NCBI GenBank assembly: GCA_905250025.1
Contig: CAJNOJ010000101.1
Location: forward strand, 262,206 to 326,205
Source: Adineta ricciae
Lineage: Eukaryota; Rotifera; Eurotatoria; Adinetida; Adinetidae
DNA: 64,000 nt
Direction of reading: 5' to 3'
A model generated the notes under the pieces. That model was not told the DNA's origin. It saw only the letters and a list, made by a program, of their open reading frames with translations, and ran no database searches. The translations under genes were made by a program, and so were the position numbers. Below are positions 21,563-35,836 of the stretch, piece after piece (position 1 is the stretch's first letter; every line of letters begins with the position of its first letter).

Positions 21563-22090
21563 ATGCGTCGTTTGTTACAAGGAAGAAGACAGAAAAAAGA
21601 CCTGAACGATTTAATTTCTTCACCTTCTTCAATTCAAATCTACCATCATGTTCAATTCCCATTAAATGACCTCCTTGGTGTCCTCTACCCATTATTTGGA
21701 AGTTATTATCCATTTGAAGAATTTCTTCACATGATTTACACAGTTCATCACATCTTTTGTGCATATGATATAGTACAGAATCGTTGCGTCGGTTGTGCAT
21801 TACTCAATAATACGGATAATACTAATCGAAGCATTTACATTATGCTGTTTGGTGTTCAACAAACAAATCAAAAACAGGGCATCGGCACTTATTTGCTACA
21901 AACAGTAATCCAATGGGCGCAACAAGCTGGCTATCAACATATTCACTTAGATGTTTTTGTTGAGAACTATAAAGCCATTGGTTTATATGAAAAAGTTGGT
22001 TTTCAAAAGTATCAGTTCTTACCAAACTATTACATTCATACGTCGAAACGTCCTCCACATGCCATTCGAATGGTTCTTTCACTCGTATAA
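21563..22090 (+). CDS. GNAT-family N-acetyltransferase
   Basis: Single exon, 175 aa. The acetyl-CoA P-loop is visible as QKQGIGTYLL (about residues 112-121, Q-x-x-G-x-G type). HLDVFVENYKAIGLYEKVGFQK and LPNYYI follow, which is the beta5-alpha4 region of the GNAT fold. The VENYKAIGLYEKVGF plus LPNYY arrangement resembles NAA50/NAA60-like N-terminal acetyltransferases, but the N-terminal part (YPLFGSYYPFEEF) does not settle the substrate. The upstream 230 bp and the first 75 bp of the gene exist as a broken copy at 18136-18345. Confidence 0.8.
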   Translation: MRRLLQGRRQKKDLNDLISSPSSIQIYHHVQFPLNDLLGVLYPLFGSYYPFEEFLHMIYTVHHIFCAYDIVQNRCVGCALLNNTDNTNRSIYIMLFGVQQTNQKQGIGTYLLQTVIQWAQQAGYQHIHLDVFVENYKAIGLYEKVGFQKYQFLPNYYIHTSKRPPHAIRMVLSLV

Positions 22091-22230
22091 TTCACAACAA
22101 ATGTCACTGTGATACCGCTTATGTTCCTTATCTCAATTGAATATATACCAAAAAGAAGATATTTGAATCATAATCGAGACACAACGAAAAAAAAGAACAA
22201 ATTCTCATATACAGTAAAGAAAAGAGTTTT

Positions 22231-22490
22231 TTGTTAAAAAAGATCTTCTGTCATAACGTATGAAAAGTTATAGTCGTGACTTGATTCACACTCATTTACA
22301 AATCATGTTTTTACTTAATCTCGTGTAAAGAAAAGACCATATCTTTGAAGATAGTTTTTAGCTCAAAGATTGGATGAGATTGTCGATCATATTCGATAAC
22401 TGCGCAGTTTTCAGACTTATGAGGAGAAGTTAACAGAGTTTGTGCATAGACAGTTGTTGTGATGCATTGTTGATTGATAAATTGCATTTA
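22231..22490 (-). pseudogene. decayed partial copy of the STIL 3' end
   Basis: This stretch aligns with 23492-23887, the end of STIL and its 3' flank. Shared marks include TTGTTGATTGATAAATTGCATTT, CAGACTT-TGAGGAGAAGT and CATATCTTTG-AGATA. Two internal blocks are deleted relative to STIL, and the STAN-motif frame is destroyed. It lies between GNAT and STIL in the same orientation as STIL, so it looks like a tandem duplicate that decayed. Confidence 0.8.
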
Positions 22491-23575
22491 AATACTAAAA
22501 TGGATACTCATCAAGGGAAAGAGAAGAAGAAACAGTTTGATTATTGTTTTCGAGTTCATATACATCGAGTTATTCTGCTCCAATGAAAGTGGTTTATGTG
22601 AAAAGAAAGAAATTATGTTTGTTCGATAAATTATTTAATGTGATTGTCATATAAGATGTTCATTATTTTTCTTGAAATAGTTGTTTATCATTATAGTAAT
22701 CTCGTTTCTGTTGCTTTGCCGAGCATTTTCCATTAAAACACATCACTGTTTTCTTGTTTTGCTTTACATATTATCTCTCTTCTCCTATATAGTGAACCAA
22801 GTGTTATTTACTTGGAACACTTTGCTTCTGTTTAACATGCAATAAATCTAGCGACTAAAAACGGCACTTCAGCGAGAAGGAGCTGAATCAGTTTGCTTTG
22901 CTTGTCCTTTGATAGTTTGTAAGATTTATTAAGAATAAAGATATTTATAAAGTCGTGCATAAATTTCCTTCATTCTGTAAAATAGAGCGATAAATAACAA
23001 AAATGGTTTTGCTACATTAACTATCAAAGACGAAAAATATAATCGTCAGCTTGAATTATTTTATGTCAGATATACTAATTACAATCAAATATCTTCATGA
23101 ATGAATATTGATTCGACCAGTGTAAAGATGACTTGCGACCATTGAACGATAAAGTTGAACTTTATTAGTTTAAGTCGAATGAGGAGTGTTCGGAAATGTA
23201 TTTTTGCTTGCCGATTTCGTGCCAGAGTCGAGAATGGCGAATTTTGGGAATTTATTCTTTAATGGAAAACATGATGAATATGCTCGTAGTTTTATAATCT
23301 CATTCTCACCCTTCAATGTGCGAAAAGGACAAATGTAACAAATAAGCTTGAACATTAGACAAATATTTTGACCAAATGCACCCTCTTACTTCTTCCCAAC
23401 TCGTTAAAGTGTTAGATGCATGGTATCGAGCTTTTTGTTTATTATTTGAATATGTATACAAAGAAGATTCGCATTTACAATATAAAAAAAAAGAATTTGC
23501 GTTAAAAAATCTTCTATCACAACGTATGGAAAACAATATTCATGAATGAATTCATACTCATTTGCAGATCATGTT
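22491..23575. other. intergenic before the STIL 3' end
   Basis: No firm gene. A 51-residue open stretch near 23184-23339 (plus strand; LADFVPESR, FNGKHDEYARSF) looks protein-like, but has no start or acceptor and may be another relic. Confidence 0.35.
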
Positions 23576-25828
23576 TTATTTATTCTCATTGGAGAAGAGT
23601 CCATATCTTTGGAGATATTCTTGAGTTTCAAAAGACAAACTTTTGTTCGTGATTTGAGGAGGTGATGGTTGTGGTTGTGTAGTGGATGCAGTTGCTTGAG
23701 ATGGTCGATCGCATTCGATAGCTGCAGCTAACTGTTCATCTTCGAGATATTTCATTTCCAAGGCGTGAACTTCGATCGAAAGGTTATTTTCAGACTTTTG
23801 AGGAGAAGTAAGCAGAGTCTGCGATTGAGCTTGTGGGTAGACAGTTGTTGTACTGCTTTGTTGATTGATAAATTGCATTTGAATGCCATTAGATGTGAAA
23901 CTAATTCCAGTTGTTTTTGTTGACGTGACATGTTGCTGCTGATGAATGGAATTGTTGGAGGAGTTAGAGATCGTTATAGTATCTTCCTCGTTTGTTATTG
24001 GTGATACAACAGCAGGTGGACCGTGTGCTGATTTTTGCTGTTGTTGTTTATCAATGTATTGAAATATAGGTTTGAGAATATCGACAGATCTATGATCGGA
24101 ATAAGATGGTGAATGATCAATTCGTGTGGTAGGAGGAGATAACTAAACAACGAAAGTGACTTTTTTCAAGGAAAAGATAGACTAAAGTACTCTTACATGA
24201 TTTAACATGGTGTTGATTCCTGGTTGTTGTTGATACTGCTCAGTATTTGGTGATCTGATAATGAGTTGCTTCGTTTGATCGGTTGGAAGTGATTCATAAA
24301 CGTAAGGTGACGATGGTTCACTTTGTACGCCAACGTGTCGTTTCGAACATTCTTTTTTTGGTGTTGTTAGTAAATTTTGTTGTTTTTGTTCATTTAAAAG
24401 TTGATGAACAAGTTTCGTTAATGCCAAGAAATGTGCTTCATACGATTGCATTCGTTCGATTAACTCCTCTTTCCACTGTTTGTCACCATTATCGTCCACT
24501 GGTGCTGGAGAGCAGATTTGCTTTGATTTTGGCGAAGCACATGATGATTGAGATTGACGCTTAGGAGTCAACATCGGTGCTGTTGTTATCATATCCCAAG
24601 AGGGCTCTTCATGCGTAGTTTGCTTAGGTGGTAAACGAGGAAAACCAAATAAACTTCCATTGGTATTTGACGACGAGAGGATCGCTTGATACCTGTCGAA
24701 AGGGATGTCCGTAGAAAAAGCAGGATCATTCGAAGCTTCACGAATCAGTTGAAATTCAAAATCGTAAGGAAATTCTGTACTGCAATTAGCATTCAATTGG
24801 TGTAAAGGTAAACTAATTTGTTTCGAACATCTCCATCGATCGTACTCAATTGTTTGTATCGGCACTGACCCTACAGGTACTGGTTTAACTTCATAAAAAT
24901 CACACCGTCCGCGTGTAGTCGACAGATAACATGCCAATAGAAATGGTGCTGCTCCAGATTGAAGACGCTGTTTCAGCGATGAATTCATACAATAACGAAG
25001 ACACACTGCCCACATAAAAGCACATTGAATATCGGTTATACCAGATATCCAACTAGAACAATTCATGACAATTAGATTTCAAACATAATCAAACGCTTTC
25101 TTCTTACATTCCCACTAGTGGTAATCCATGTGCTTGTGGATCATTCTCAAGTATTAATAAAATTTTCTTGTTTGACATACGATCTAAACTACAATAACCG
25201 AAATGTGCTTGAGTTTTATAAACACTATTTTCTGTTGATGAATTAAGGCTTTTCAATAAAGCTGTTGGTAAGATTTGAACAGAAGCAGGATTAATTGGTG
25301 TTAATAGAAAACTATTTTTTACTGTTAAAAGATCAAATGACATGTCGATATTTATAGGAGAAGAATATTTCATCGACATTTGACCGTAAAGATACGAAAA
25401 CCGATGTAATTCAATTGGAACTGATAAATGACAATAATTATTTATATCCTAAAAGCAAAAAAACGCATAAATACGATGTTTTTCACAACTTTTCGTACCT
25501 GAATTGCACTTTGAATACACGAATTGAACATTGCGGAATGTTTAGTATCACATTGAATAGGCACCTGAAATTCTCCAGTGATTAACTGATGATCAGTAAC
25601 ATCGTTTGTTAATAAAAACCGATCAATGACATAAGTTAAGCGTTGTGATTCGTCATCGGATATTAAGGTCGCAATCAATAAGATTGTCGGCAGGTTTTTT
25701 ATTCGAACTATCGATCGAATAACTTTGTCTTCGATAATTAATTGCGGTGATAGATTTTCATTTTGACATAAACGAAGATGAAACGGCCGACCGATTGGTG
25801 TTGAGTTCCAATACGATGATGAAGTCAT
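23576..25828 (-). CDS. STIL: STIL/Ana2 centriole assembly protein
   Basis: Four exons: 25828-25499, 25448-25108, 25052-24197, 24142-23576; 697 aa, about half of human STIL. The N-terminal folded domain is well conserved: WNSTPIGRPFHLRL, YVIDRF, PLVGIWISGIT and WAVCLRYCMNSS. A single long helix at about residues 420-452 (WKEELIERMQSYEAHFLALT) fits the coiled coil that binds Plk4. The C terminus carries the STAN motif (FETQEYLQRYGLF), which binds SAS-6 when phosphorylated. It would license procentriole assembly. The Gln/Ser-rich linker is poorly conserved, as in other lineages. The shortness is mainly in the disordered middle. I did not identify a clear CPAP/SAS-4-binding PRP motif. Confidence 0.92.
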
Positions 25829-26609
25829 CGTTATTTACATCTGAAAAGAAAACAGCTGCGAAAGGAGTACGATTGTATAATGTCAATTTATCGATCGTCA
25901 TAAGCAACAATTTTAAAAGAATCGTGACTCGCTGCATGTGCACACTGAAGTTGTAACAAATAACAAAATTCTTTTTCGAAATTCGATCTGATCTTGTTAA
26001 TAAAAGTATTTATTTATCTTTTTCTCTGAAAATCTTAAGAAAGACATGAGTATCTGCAAAAAGTTTTGTTCATAGTGTCTCGATGAATCTGACGTTATCT
26101 TATGATGATTTATTCGATTGTTGTGAATGGAATTTCCCATTAGTTGCAGCAGATAATGAATTACATCCATTAGAATTTTGCTAAAACGATCAAGAACAAG
26201 CAGATGTGATTGAAAGTGTAAATTGAATCACTCACTGAAAGTGCAGGCGAGAATAAATTTAATTTATCCGACGATATTCGAGGTAGAACATATCGATGAG
26301 CATGAGGTTGAAAAGTAGTTGCAATATTGTTCAGTAAACTTCCTGTTTAACGAAGAACGAGACAGAATTAAGGAATTCATTTTGAGAAAAAAAAAACTCT
26401 TTCTTATATGCTGATTCGTTTATCTCAATCTTTCTCGAATGAATATAACATATGTTTTTGAAATTAACGTAAATAATTAACAAAAAGTCTAACATGATCA
26501 TAGAACTAAGCAGTTGATATGATGAAATAATTAGAAAATTTAGCGAGTGAAAAAAAAACGAACAAATTCAGAAAAAAGCAACTCGAACGAGACGAATTTA
26601 TTGATTTCC
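25829..26609. other. intergenic STIL - CARM1
   Basis: Holds the promoter side of STIL and the relic at 26083. Otherwise AT-rich with no gene. Confidence 0.4.
26083..26184 (+). pseudogene. short coding-like relic
   Basis: A 33-residue open stretch (NLTLSYDDLFDCCEWNFP..) ends in TAA. After it the same frame continues in protein-like style for another 15 residues to TGA. Without splice sites or a partner exon it is best read as a decayed fragment. Family unknown. Confidence 0.3.
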
Positions 26610-28604
<1,995 letters not shown>

Positions 28605-30317
28605 TGTCAATCGATTTCTTCTGCGATATTTTATGTATTCGTTTGAAATAAAAGTGATAACTAACAGGTAAAAAGTCGCTGACGAGCAAACAGGTGATGT
28701 TCAGTCGACCGGCACATGTACGTTTACACCCATCGATACAAAATATTCTTACGTGTTCGCGATGATAACACATATAGTTACGTATCAAATTCGAAGCGCG
28801 ATGCGGAACGGATCGAGCGATAAAGAGGAAAATGTTCCAGATGAGTAATTTTGAGCAAAACCATGACTTTTACAACAATATCTGAAGTACAAATGTATTG
28901 AGCCAATGAAAATTTGAAATCCATGTTCGTTCATGCTTTCCATTTGCGATGAATTGTGTAAGAAATCAAGCAAATAAAATCAAAATGTAAGAAGACATTT
29001 TCTTGGTATACGATCCAATATGACAATGTCAAACATTTCATAGATGGCAGGAGAAACATTTCTATCAAATAGAGGACGAACTATTGAAATTGAACATGGT
29101 GAATCGAAGAATTCTATCTTGTATTCCATCCTTTGTTTATTTCAAAATACTGTAGAACATGAAATATAGTCTTTCTAATATCTTTTAATTTTCTGGGTCA
29201 TCGATATGAATTTGATGTATCCGAATGGCGCACTGCAATTCAGTTGGTTTTGCCAATGTTTGAAAAAGAAGACGTGTCTGCTGAACGTTTGTGATTATGG
29301 TGACATGACCAACAAGAAGCTTTGCGCAGTAAATTCATGATGTCGAAGTTATTGGATAATCATTTTATCAGTGCGATTATTTTTCTCAATGAAATTCCGT
29401 GGGTAACCAAGCCACATTTTATTGCACAATGGGAAACAATGTGAATTATGACGCGAATACATTGCAAATGGATGTGCTTTTCATCATTCGACGACTGAAG
29501 ATTGGAATGAATTTAATGATATTAATAAACTCATTATTTATTAATCATTTTATACTGAATATCGAATTGCATTTTCCTGCTTGCATAATTTGTATCTGTT
29601 TAAAGTTTACCTTGCTTGATATCAAAAACGAAGATCTTGATTTACTGGCGTTCTACTTCGACCCGTCGATCAGACCAGTTGAAACACAGATTGATTTACT
29701 CAACGACAACAGCGCTGAAGACTTCAGGTTCACGAAAAATGATCGAACGACAATTAGTTCGGATGAGAAAATTACAAAGACAAAAGCTAACTGACGATAT
29801 TTTTACTATAACACGAAGATATAGAAAAAAATACGCTAATTCTCGTGTGTAATTGAACGTCGATATAGTTTTTACGACGATAATAAAGATGCTATCAAGA
29901 ACAAACATGTCGATCAGTTTTCGTGTTCCCCTGTGATCACATCATGAAAAGTTAAGATGCATTTGTCAGATCGTTATTTTGAATTTTTATAATTTTCGGT
30001 CAATGTTCATGGAACTATAACTTCATAGTAAGTTTTCTCATGGATTTTTCCTTTTTTTTTTGATAACGATTCTATTCTATACAGGGCGTTCGCTATGATG
30101 TTAATGCGATATAATCTCGGTTAAGCCCAAAGAAATCTATCGTGAAATTCATCCTTCGTCACATTTTCTCACCTTTTCCGTTTGTATCTGCTATTGTGTT
30201 CTTTTTGTGTAACATTGAAATGTCATTTGGCGTAAAAAAAGGAACGATTCAGAGAATACATGAGTAGTTTTGTTTGTCTGTTATAGATTTTCTTCGTGTG
30301 TAATTAACAAGCGAGAA
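28605..30317. other. intergenic CARM1 / ubiquilin (divergent)
   Basis: The shared upstream region of two divergent genes. It contains the relic cluster at 29044-29852; the remainder shows no gene. A poly-T run lies near 30050-30061, and the ubiquilin leader begins after it. Confidence 0.4.
29044..29852 (+). pseudogene. decayed gene of unknown family, several frames
   Basis: A chain of coding-like pieces: 29044-29166 from ATG (AGETFLSNRGRTIEIEHGE) to TAG; about 29200-29295 (RYEFDVSEWRTAIQLVL); about 29323-29445 (MSKLLDNHFISAIIFLNEIP); about 29608-29794 (IKNEDLDLLAFYFDPSIRP); and a shifted frame ending 29852 (RQLVRMRKLQRQKLTDDIF). Frame changes and stops separate them with no matching splice sites. 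Most likely a dead gene; no family recognised. Confidence 0.45.
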
Positions 30318-32613
30318 ATGAGTGAACAAATGGATGCAAGCAATAGTGGCGCACCGGTGGTGAGTTCAAAATCAGACACAACATTGAAATTGGCGATTAA
30401 AACACCGAAAGAAAAGAAAGATATATCGATCGATGCATCTGCAACTGTAAAACAGGTGAATTTCGGTAGAATAGTATCGGATGGTTCATACATTTTTGTT
30501 TTTGTAGCTGAAAGATCTAGTAGCGAATGAATTTACTACATCGTATGATCAGATTTGCCTTATCTATTCTGGTAAAATTCTCAAAGATGATGAAGATCTG
30601 AAAAAACATGGTACGACTTTGTGTCTTATGATGAAAATTGTTTCAGTTTCGATTTTATCGTAGATATAAAAGATGGTGTCACCATTCATTTGGTTATTCG
30701 AGCTCCTAAACCCAATACAACATCAAATCCATCAGGTGCGTCTGAGCCTGCAAGCGTACCACCGATTGGAAGCCAAGCTGAAGCTCGTCCAGCGGCAGCC
30801 CCACAAGCAAATCCGGCCGGCGATTTCCCTTTTGGTCTTGGCGCTTTTCCTGGAATGGGAAATTTAAACTTCGCAAACACAAATTTTGGTGATATTCAAC
30901 AACAATTCCAGCAACAAGTAATCTCCATTCAAACGACAACAGAATTCGAATCTCTTCTCTCTTTTGTTTTTGGATAGATGATGAACAATCCAACACAGCT
31001 TCGTCAATTGATGGACAGTCCTGTTATACAAAGTATCACTAGTAATCCTGATCTACTACGATCGTTAATGCTTAGCAATCCACAAATTCGTGATCTAATG
31101 GATGTAGGTGAATTGAATTAGGAAATGAAACGGCCAACAATATTTGTTTGGTTTCTCTCTCTCTCTTTGCAGCGTAATCCTGAAATATCTCATCTATTGA
31201 ATAATCCTGATTTACTTCGCCAAACAATGGAATTTGCTCGTAATCCGACAGCAATGCAAGAAATGATGCGCAATCATGATCGAGCTTTGAGTAACCTTGA
31301 AGTAGATACTTCATCTAATCTTCGCGATGGATTTTTCACGCAAGCCCTTTTTCCTTTATAGAGTATTCCTGGTGGTTTCAATGCTCTACAACGCATTTAT
31401 CATGATGTTCAAGAACCAATGTATTCGGCAGCACAAGAACAATTTGGAAGTAATCCATTTACACAATTATTCACTGGCAATGAAGGTATGCACACACTCT
31501 CATCTTCATGTTTTATGAGAATATCTGATATTACAATAGGAAACACTTCAACGTCACAAACTGAGAATACGGATCCATTACCAAATCCATGGGCACCACG
31601 GGGTACTGGGGCTACTGCCGGATCAGCACGTCAAACTCAACAGCAATCCAATGATTCAAGCAATACTCAACAGGCGTCATCGGCAATTCCAACAGGTGCA
31701 ACGGGTAACTCACCCGGACTAATCTCACCAATGATGCAAAACTATATGTCCCAATTGGTTCAAAATCCTCGTCTGCTTGAAAGTGTTCTGAATGCCCCGT
31801 ATATGCAACCATTGATGGATTCACTTGCTGCTAATCCAGATATTTCCAGACAAATGGTGATGAACAATCCAATGTTTGCTAATAATCCCGAATTACGTGA
31901 CCAAATGCTCAATGCTTTACCAGCAATGATGGAACAAATGAGAAATCCTGAAGTACAAGCATTAATGCAAAATCGCGAAGCATTAGAAGCGATTACACAA
32001 GTACAAGAAGGTAAATTGCATTAGCTCTTCTCTTCTATCTTCGATAACATTTCTTTCTCAAAGGTCTTCAACGGCTGCATACTGCAGCACCTAATCTCTT
32101 TCAAGCGTAAGTCTACGAATACCATCTTAATTCTCTGTAAACTAAAGACAACTTTCGTTCAGTGGTGGTCTACCAGCTGGTCTTCGCTTCGGTTCAACTG
32201 GCTTAACATCACCTGGTACCACGGGAGGTTCATCAGCACCCACTAGTCAACAATCTCGACCAGCCGATTCAACTGGTACACGTAGTAATACTTCAACAGC
32301 GAATGATTCAAATAACTATGCAGGTGTTTTCGCCCAAATGTTGAATATGATGTCTAATCAAAATATCGTATGTCTATTTAAATTCGCATTGTTTTTACGA
32401 TTGTATTTCGTGTAGAACACACCACCGGATCAACGTTATGCTGTTCAATTAGAACAACTTGTTTCAATGGGTTTCACCAATCGAGAAGCAAATTTACAAG
32501 GTAAGTCATTCATCATTCTATTCGATTGATCTTTTTCAATGATCATTTCAGCTTTGACAGCTACAATGGGTGATGTAAATGCGGCTGTTGAACGACTTCT
32601 CTCCCAAATATGA
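30318..32613 (+). CDS. UBQLN: ubiquilin, UBL-UBA proteasome shuttle factor
   Basis: Eleven exons: 30318-30455, 30508-30610, 30664-30917, 30978-31103, 31173-31301, 31362-31485, 31540-32010, 32064-32106, 32163-32367, 32416-32500, 32552-32613; 579 aa, human UBQLN1 size. Order: ubiquitin-like domain (about 20-95, [24 protein letters not shown]), four STI1-type Met/Asn/Pro-rich repeats ([53 protein letters not shown]), a Ser/Thr/Gly linker, and a C-terminal UBA with the MGF signature ([13 protein letters not shown]). It carries ubiquitinated or mislocalised membrane proteins to the proteasome in the cytosol. No PXX repeat like that of UBQLN2. The exon count is high for this window, all introns being short. 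Confidence 0.96.
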
Positions 32614-34138
32614 TACTTTCCTATCAATGTTTAAATTCTTCTATTACTGTTGTCATCATTGCTGGATTTCCTTTCTGTTTCTATTCAACTGTTTTGTTTG
32701 TATATGTATATGTTCGTGTGTGCGTGTATGTCTGTTTGAGAGAGGAAGAGAGAGAGAGAACAAGCAATATAGAAGTGTTGGATCGATATTCCTGATCGTA
32801 TGTGCGCATATTTTTCCAATGAGAAAATGTTTCTTGTCTATATGTAATGTAGTCATTGTATTTGTATAAACAAAGAACATTCACATTGTTATAACAATGA
32901 TAACCGAGTTTTTGAATGACTTTTTCAAGAAATCAAAGTTTTCTTCATTGAACACGATTTCAACTTGTTCACAATTAATGAGATCAGCCTCTTGCTCATC
33001 CTCTAAGGACATTCACCTACGTGATATACGCAGAATAGACGAACATGTCAATTGCAATGATAATACTCGTTCTACTGCCTGGCAATCATATCGCTCATGT
33101 TACTTGTGAATAGCTTCTTATGTGAAGTGTGCACTTTTTCTTTCAAATCACAAACTTCAATTCAAGTATCTCTTTTTCACATGTCCGTTAATTCATATTT
33201 GAGAAAAAAGTCACAAGAAAATTCAAACATATGCTCTCCTTTTCTTTGCCAATATCGATAGGTGATTGTCCTAAGGGTCTCTTGTGTGTTGTTTCAACGA
33301 CAAATTACGTTTGATCTGAGCAACAAAGTGCTGTTGAATGACACAAAGCGTTGGATGTTTTTCTCAAAAGAACAAGTAAGTGTATTTCTTGTTCAAAACG
33401 ATCGTTGATGAACACATCATACAGAGTAAACAGTCGAATTCACACGGAAATGAAATTGACTTTCAGAAGAAGAAGGAGAGGAAAAAACGTCATTCTCATT
33501 GATGTTCATTCGATGAACACAGGTGACTTTTTCTTTTTTCCTCTTTCACCAACTGTTCATTGTATCTTTTTCTTCATCTAATTGAACACGTGACAGCTGC
33601 TTAATAGTTTCGAAAGTAAGCTATTTAATTCAAACAAATCATTTCGATTCGCCTATAAACATCGATATATATATATATATATATACATAGAGAGAGAACA
33701 GATAATATTACATACCTGGAAGAGATTGGTTAAGACAGTTAGATGTGATAGCACAACTATTTTATCCATTGCATTGCATAGACGAAATCGCCTTTCAACA
33801 TTCTTTCTCATATCTCTTCTGTGCGTGTTTATTCAGTATCATATTATCCGTACATATTTGAAAATCTACAGACGGACTACGATTTTTTTTTCTCTGTACG
33901 AAATTATGATTTCTAATCATTTAATTAAGTAAGTATGAAGACCTCAAAGACAAGGAGAGATTTGATCTTTGTTCTCACATATGCGAAAATTTGCCACGCA
34001 TAGATCATTTCTTATTAAGCTCGAAACAAACAACATGTCCTATTTACTCATCGAATTAACTTCGCGTGTGTGGAGATGATGTAACATTCTTTTTATTTGA
34101 TATACTCTGCTCTCGATGATCATGATCGATTCGTATTG
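32614..34138. other. intergenic ubiquilin - TEAD
   Basis: Low-complexity sequence: (TG)/(GA)-rich near 32700-32760, an (AT)n run at 33665-33685 followed by GA repeats. Otherwise no gene seen. The last few hundred bases are the TEAD 5' region. Confidence 0.45.
33665..33685. repeat. (AT)n microsatellite
   Basis: About ten uninterrupted AT units, followed by a short GA repeat. Confidence 0.85.
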
Positions 34139-35836
34139 ATGGATGTTTTTAGCATGCCGTCCTGTTGGCCATCACCATTGCAATTCGTCAAAGATTTCGA
34201 TCGAACAAATTGTTCAATTAAATCAGAAGAATCGACTTCAACGGAAGAATTAGATGATGATCAAAACAACGATGGCGAAGGAGTGTGGAGTCCAGATATT
34301 GAACAAAGTTTTCATGTAATCTCTTCATTCGTGTATGTTCAATCATGGAAAAGTTCGATGTTTTTAGGAGGCATTGGCCATTTATCCTGCATGTGGTCGA
34401 AGAAAGATCATTTTGTCTGATGAAGGCAAAATGTTTGGAAGAAATGAACTGATTTCTCGTTATATCAAAATGCGCACTGGCAAACTGCGTACACGTAAAC
34501 AAGTGTCATCCCATATTCAAGTCTTAGCAAAACGAAAGTCTAAAGAACTTCATTCGTTATTCAAAGTAACTAACAAATTTGATGTTAATCGAAAGTTAAA
34601 ACGTACAAGAATGATTTAGGATACAAGTTTTAAAGATTCGCATCGAACGTTTCTTCTCAATCAACACTATCAACAATTACGTCATACAACAACATCAAAT
34701 GCAACACCAGACAATTCTTCGCCCTATTATAATCCACCTGTTTCCATTTTTTCACCTGCGACTCCCACGTCATTTTTTGAGTAAATTCATCCACAGATTA
34801 AAATCATTGTGGAACGAAACCTTTGCGTCGCTTTAGTTTGAAATCCTTCACACCGTCATCAACTGCTGATTTTCGATCAACAGCTCATACTCATTGCATC
34901 AACTCGAATCGATTGAAATTGGCTGAACTTGCCGGATACATCCAATTCAAATCCAACTTCAATTCGGTAACCTTTCATTGACCACTTTTTTCGTTATATT
35001 GTCGAGTCTTTCGATTTAGAAACACTATTTACTTCATGTCAGTGAAGAAGCAGGAACCGATATGAAGCCTGAAGTGAGTAAATACGAAAGATTTGTTCGG
35101 TGTATTAACGAACGTTTTTTCTTTTGTCCAGAGAATCAAAATCAACCAAATCATGGATTTATTTCCGATGTTAAAAGATCTTTATCGGAAAGATTTGGAA
35201 GATATGTTCTATGTTGTCAAAGTTTGGGTAAGAATTCGATGAGTTTAGATGTATATGTATGAAGAGAGATTTCGTTTAGGTCAATATGGATTATGATGAA
35301 GATCCAACAGATACATTTCACCATTATTCTGTGTATGATTTCATGTGATCTTGCTTATCAGTTGAAATTTTTCGTTTTAGTTTTGAAAGTTTAGAAAACA
35401 ATCTGAATATTACAATAACTACAAAAGTTTGTTCATTTGAAAAGACAATTGTCGAAAAAATCGAGGTAGGACTTTGAAGACTAGAGAAAACTTCAAGTGA
35501 AAGTTTTCTTTTAGAACGGCACAATGAAATATGATGAAATAATGAATAAAACTCTCTATCGTTCGACAGATACATCAATGTGTACATTTATGGTTGATTT
35601 CATAAAAAAACTCAAAACAGGAATGTATATGCGAGACATGATGAATGCTGTGCTTGAACATTTGGGTGTTTTGCAAGTAAGTAAAGTGTTTCAACTGATA
35701 TCTTTCTTCATTGGACATGATTTAGACGGTAGTGAATAAAGATACAAATGAATTACTTTTATGTATTGCATATATATTTGAAATAAGCGAATCAACAAAT
35801 GGAACACAATCGGCTGCTTATCGTTTATGCGAATGA
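34139..35836 (+). CDS. TEAD: TEAD/Scalloped transcription factor
   Basis: Ten exons: 34139-34315, 34368-34565, 34620-34780, 34837-34966, 35020-35073, 35132-35227, 35280-35332, 35381-35465, 35515-35676, 35726-35836; 408 aa. The TEA DNA-binding domain (about 49-125) is nearly identical to other animals: [46 protein letters not shown]. The YAP/Yorkie-binding domain is visible from [11 protein letters not shown] and KHYLLHV through [37 protein letters not shown] and [13 protein letters not shown] to YRLCE. It is the nuclear effector of Hippo signalling, binding MCAT elements. A 34-nt sequence from its seventh intron and eighth exon recurs at 36372. Confidence 0.96.
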
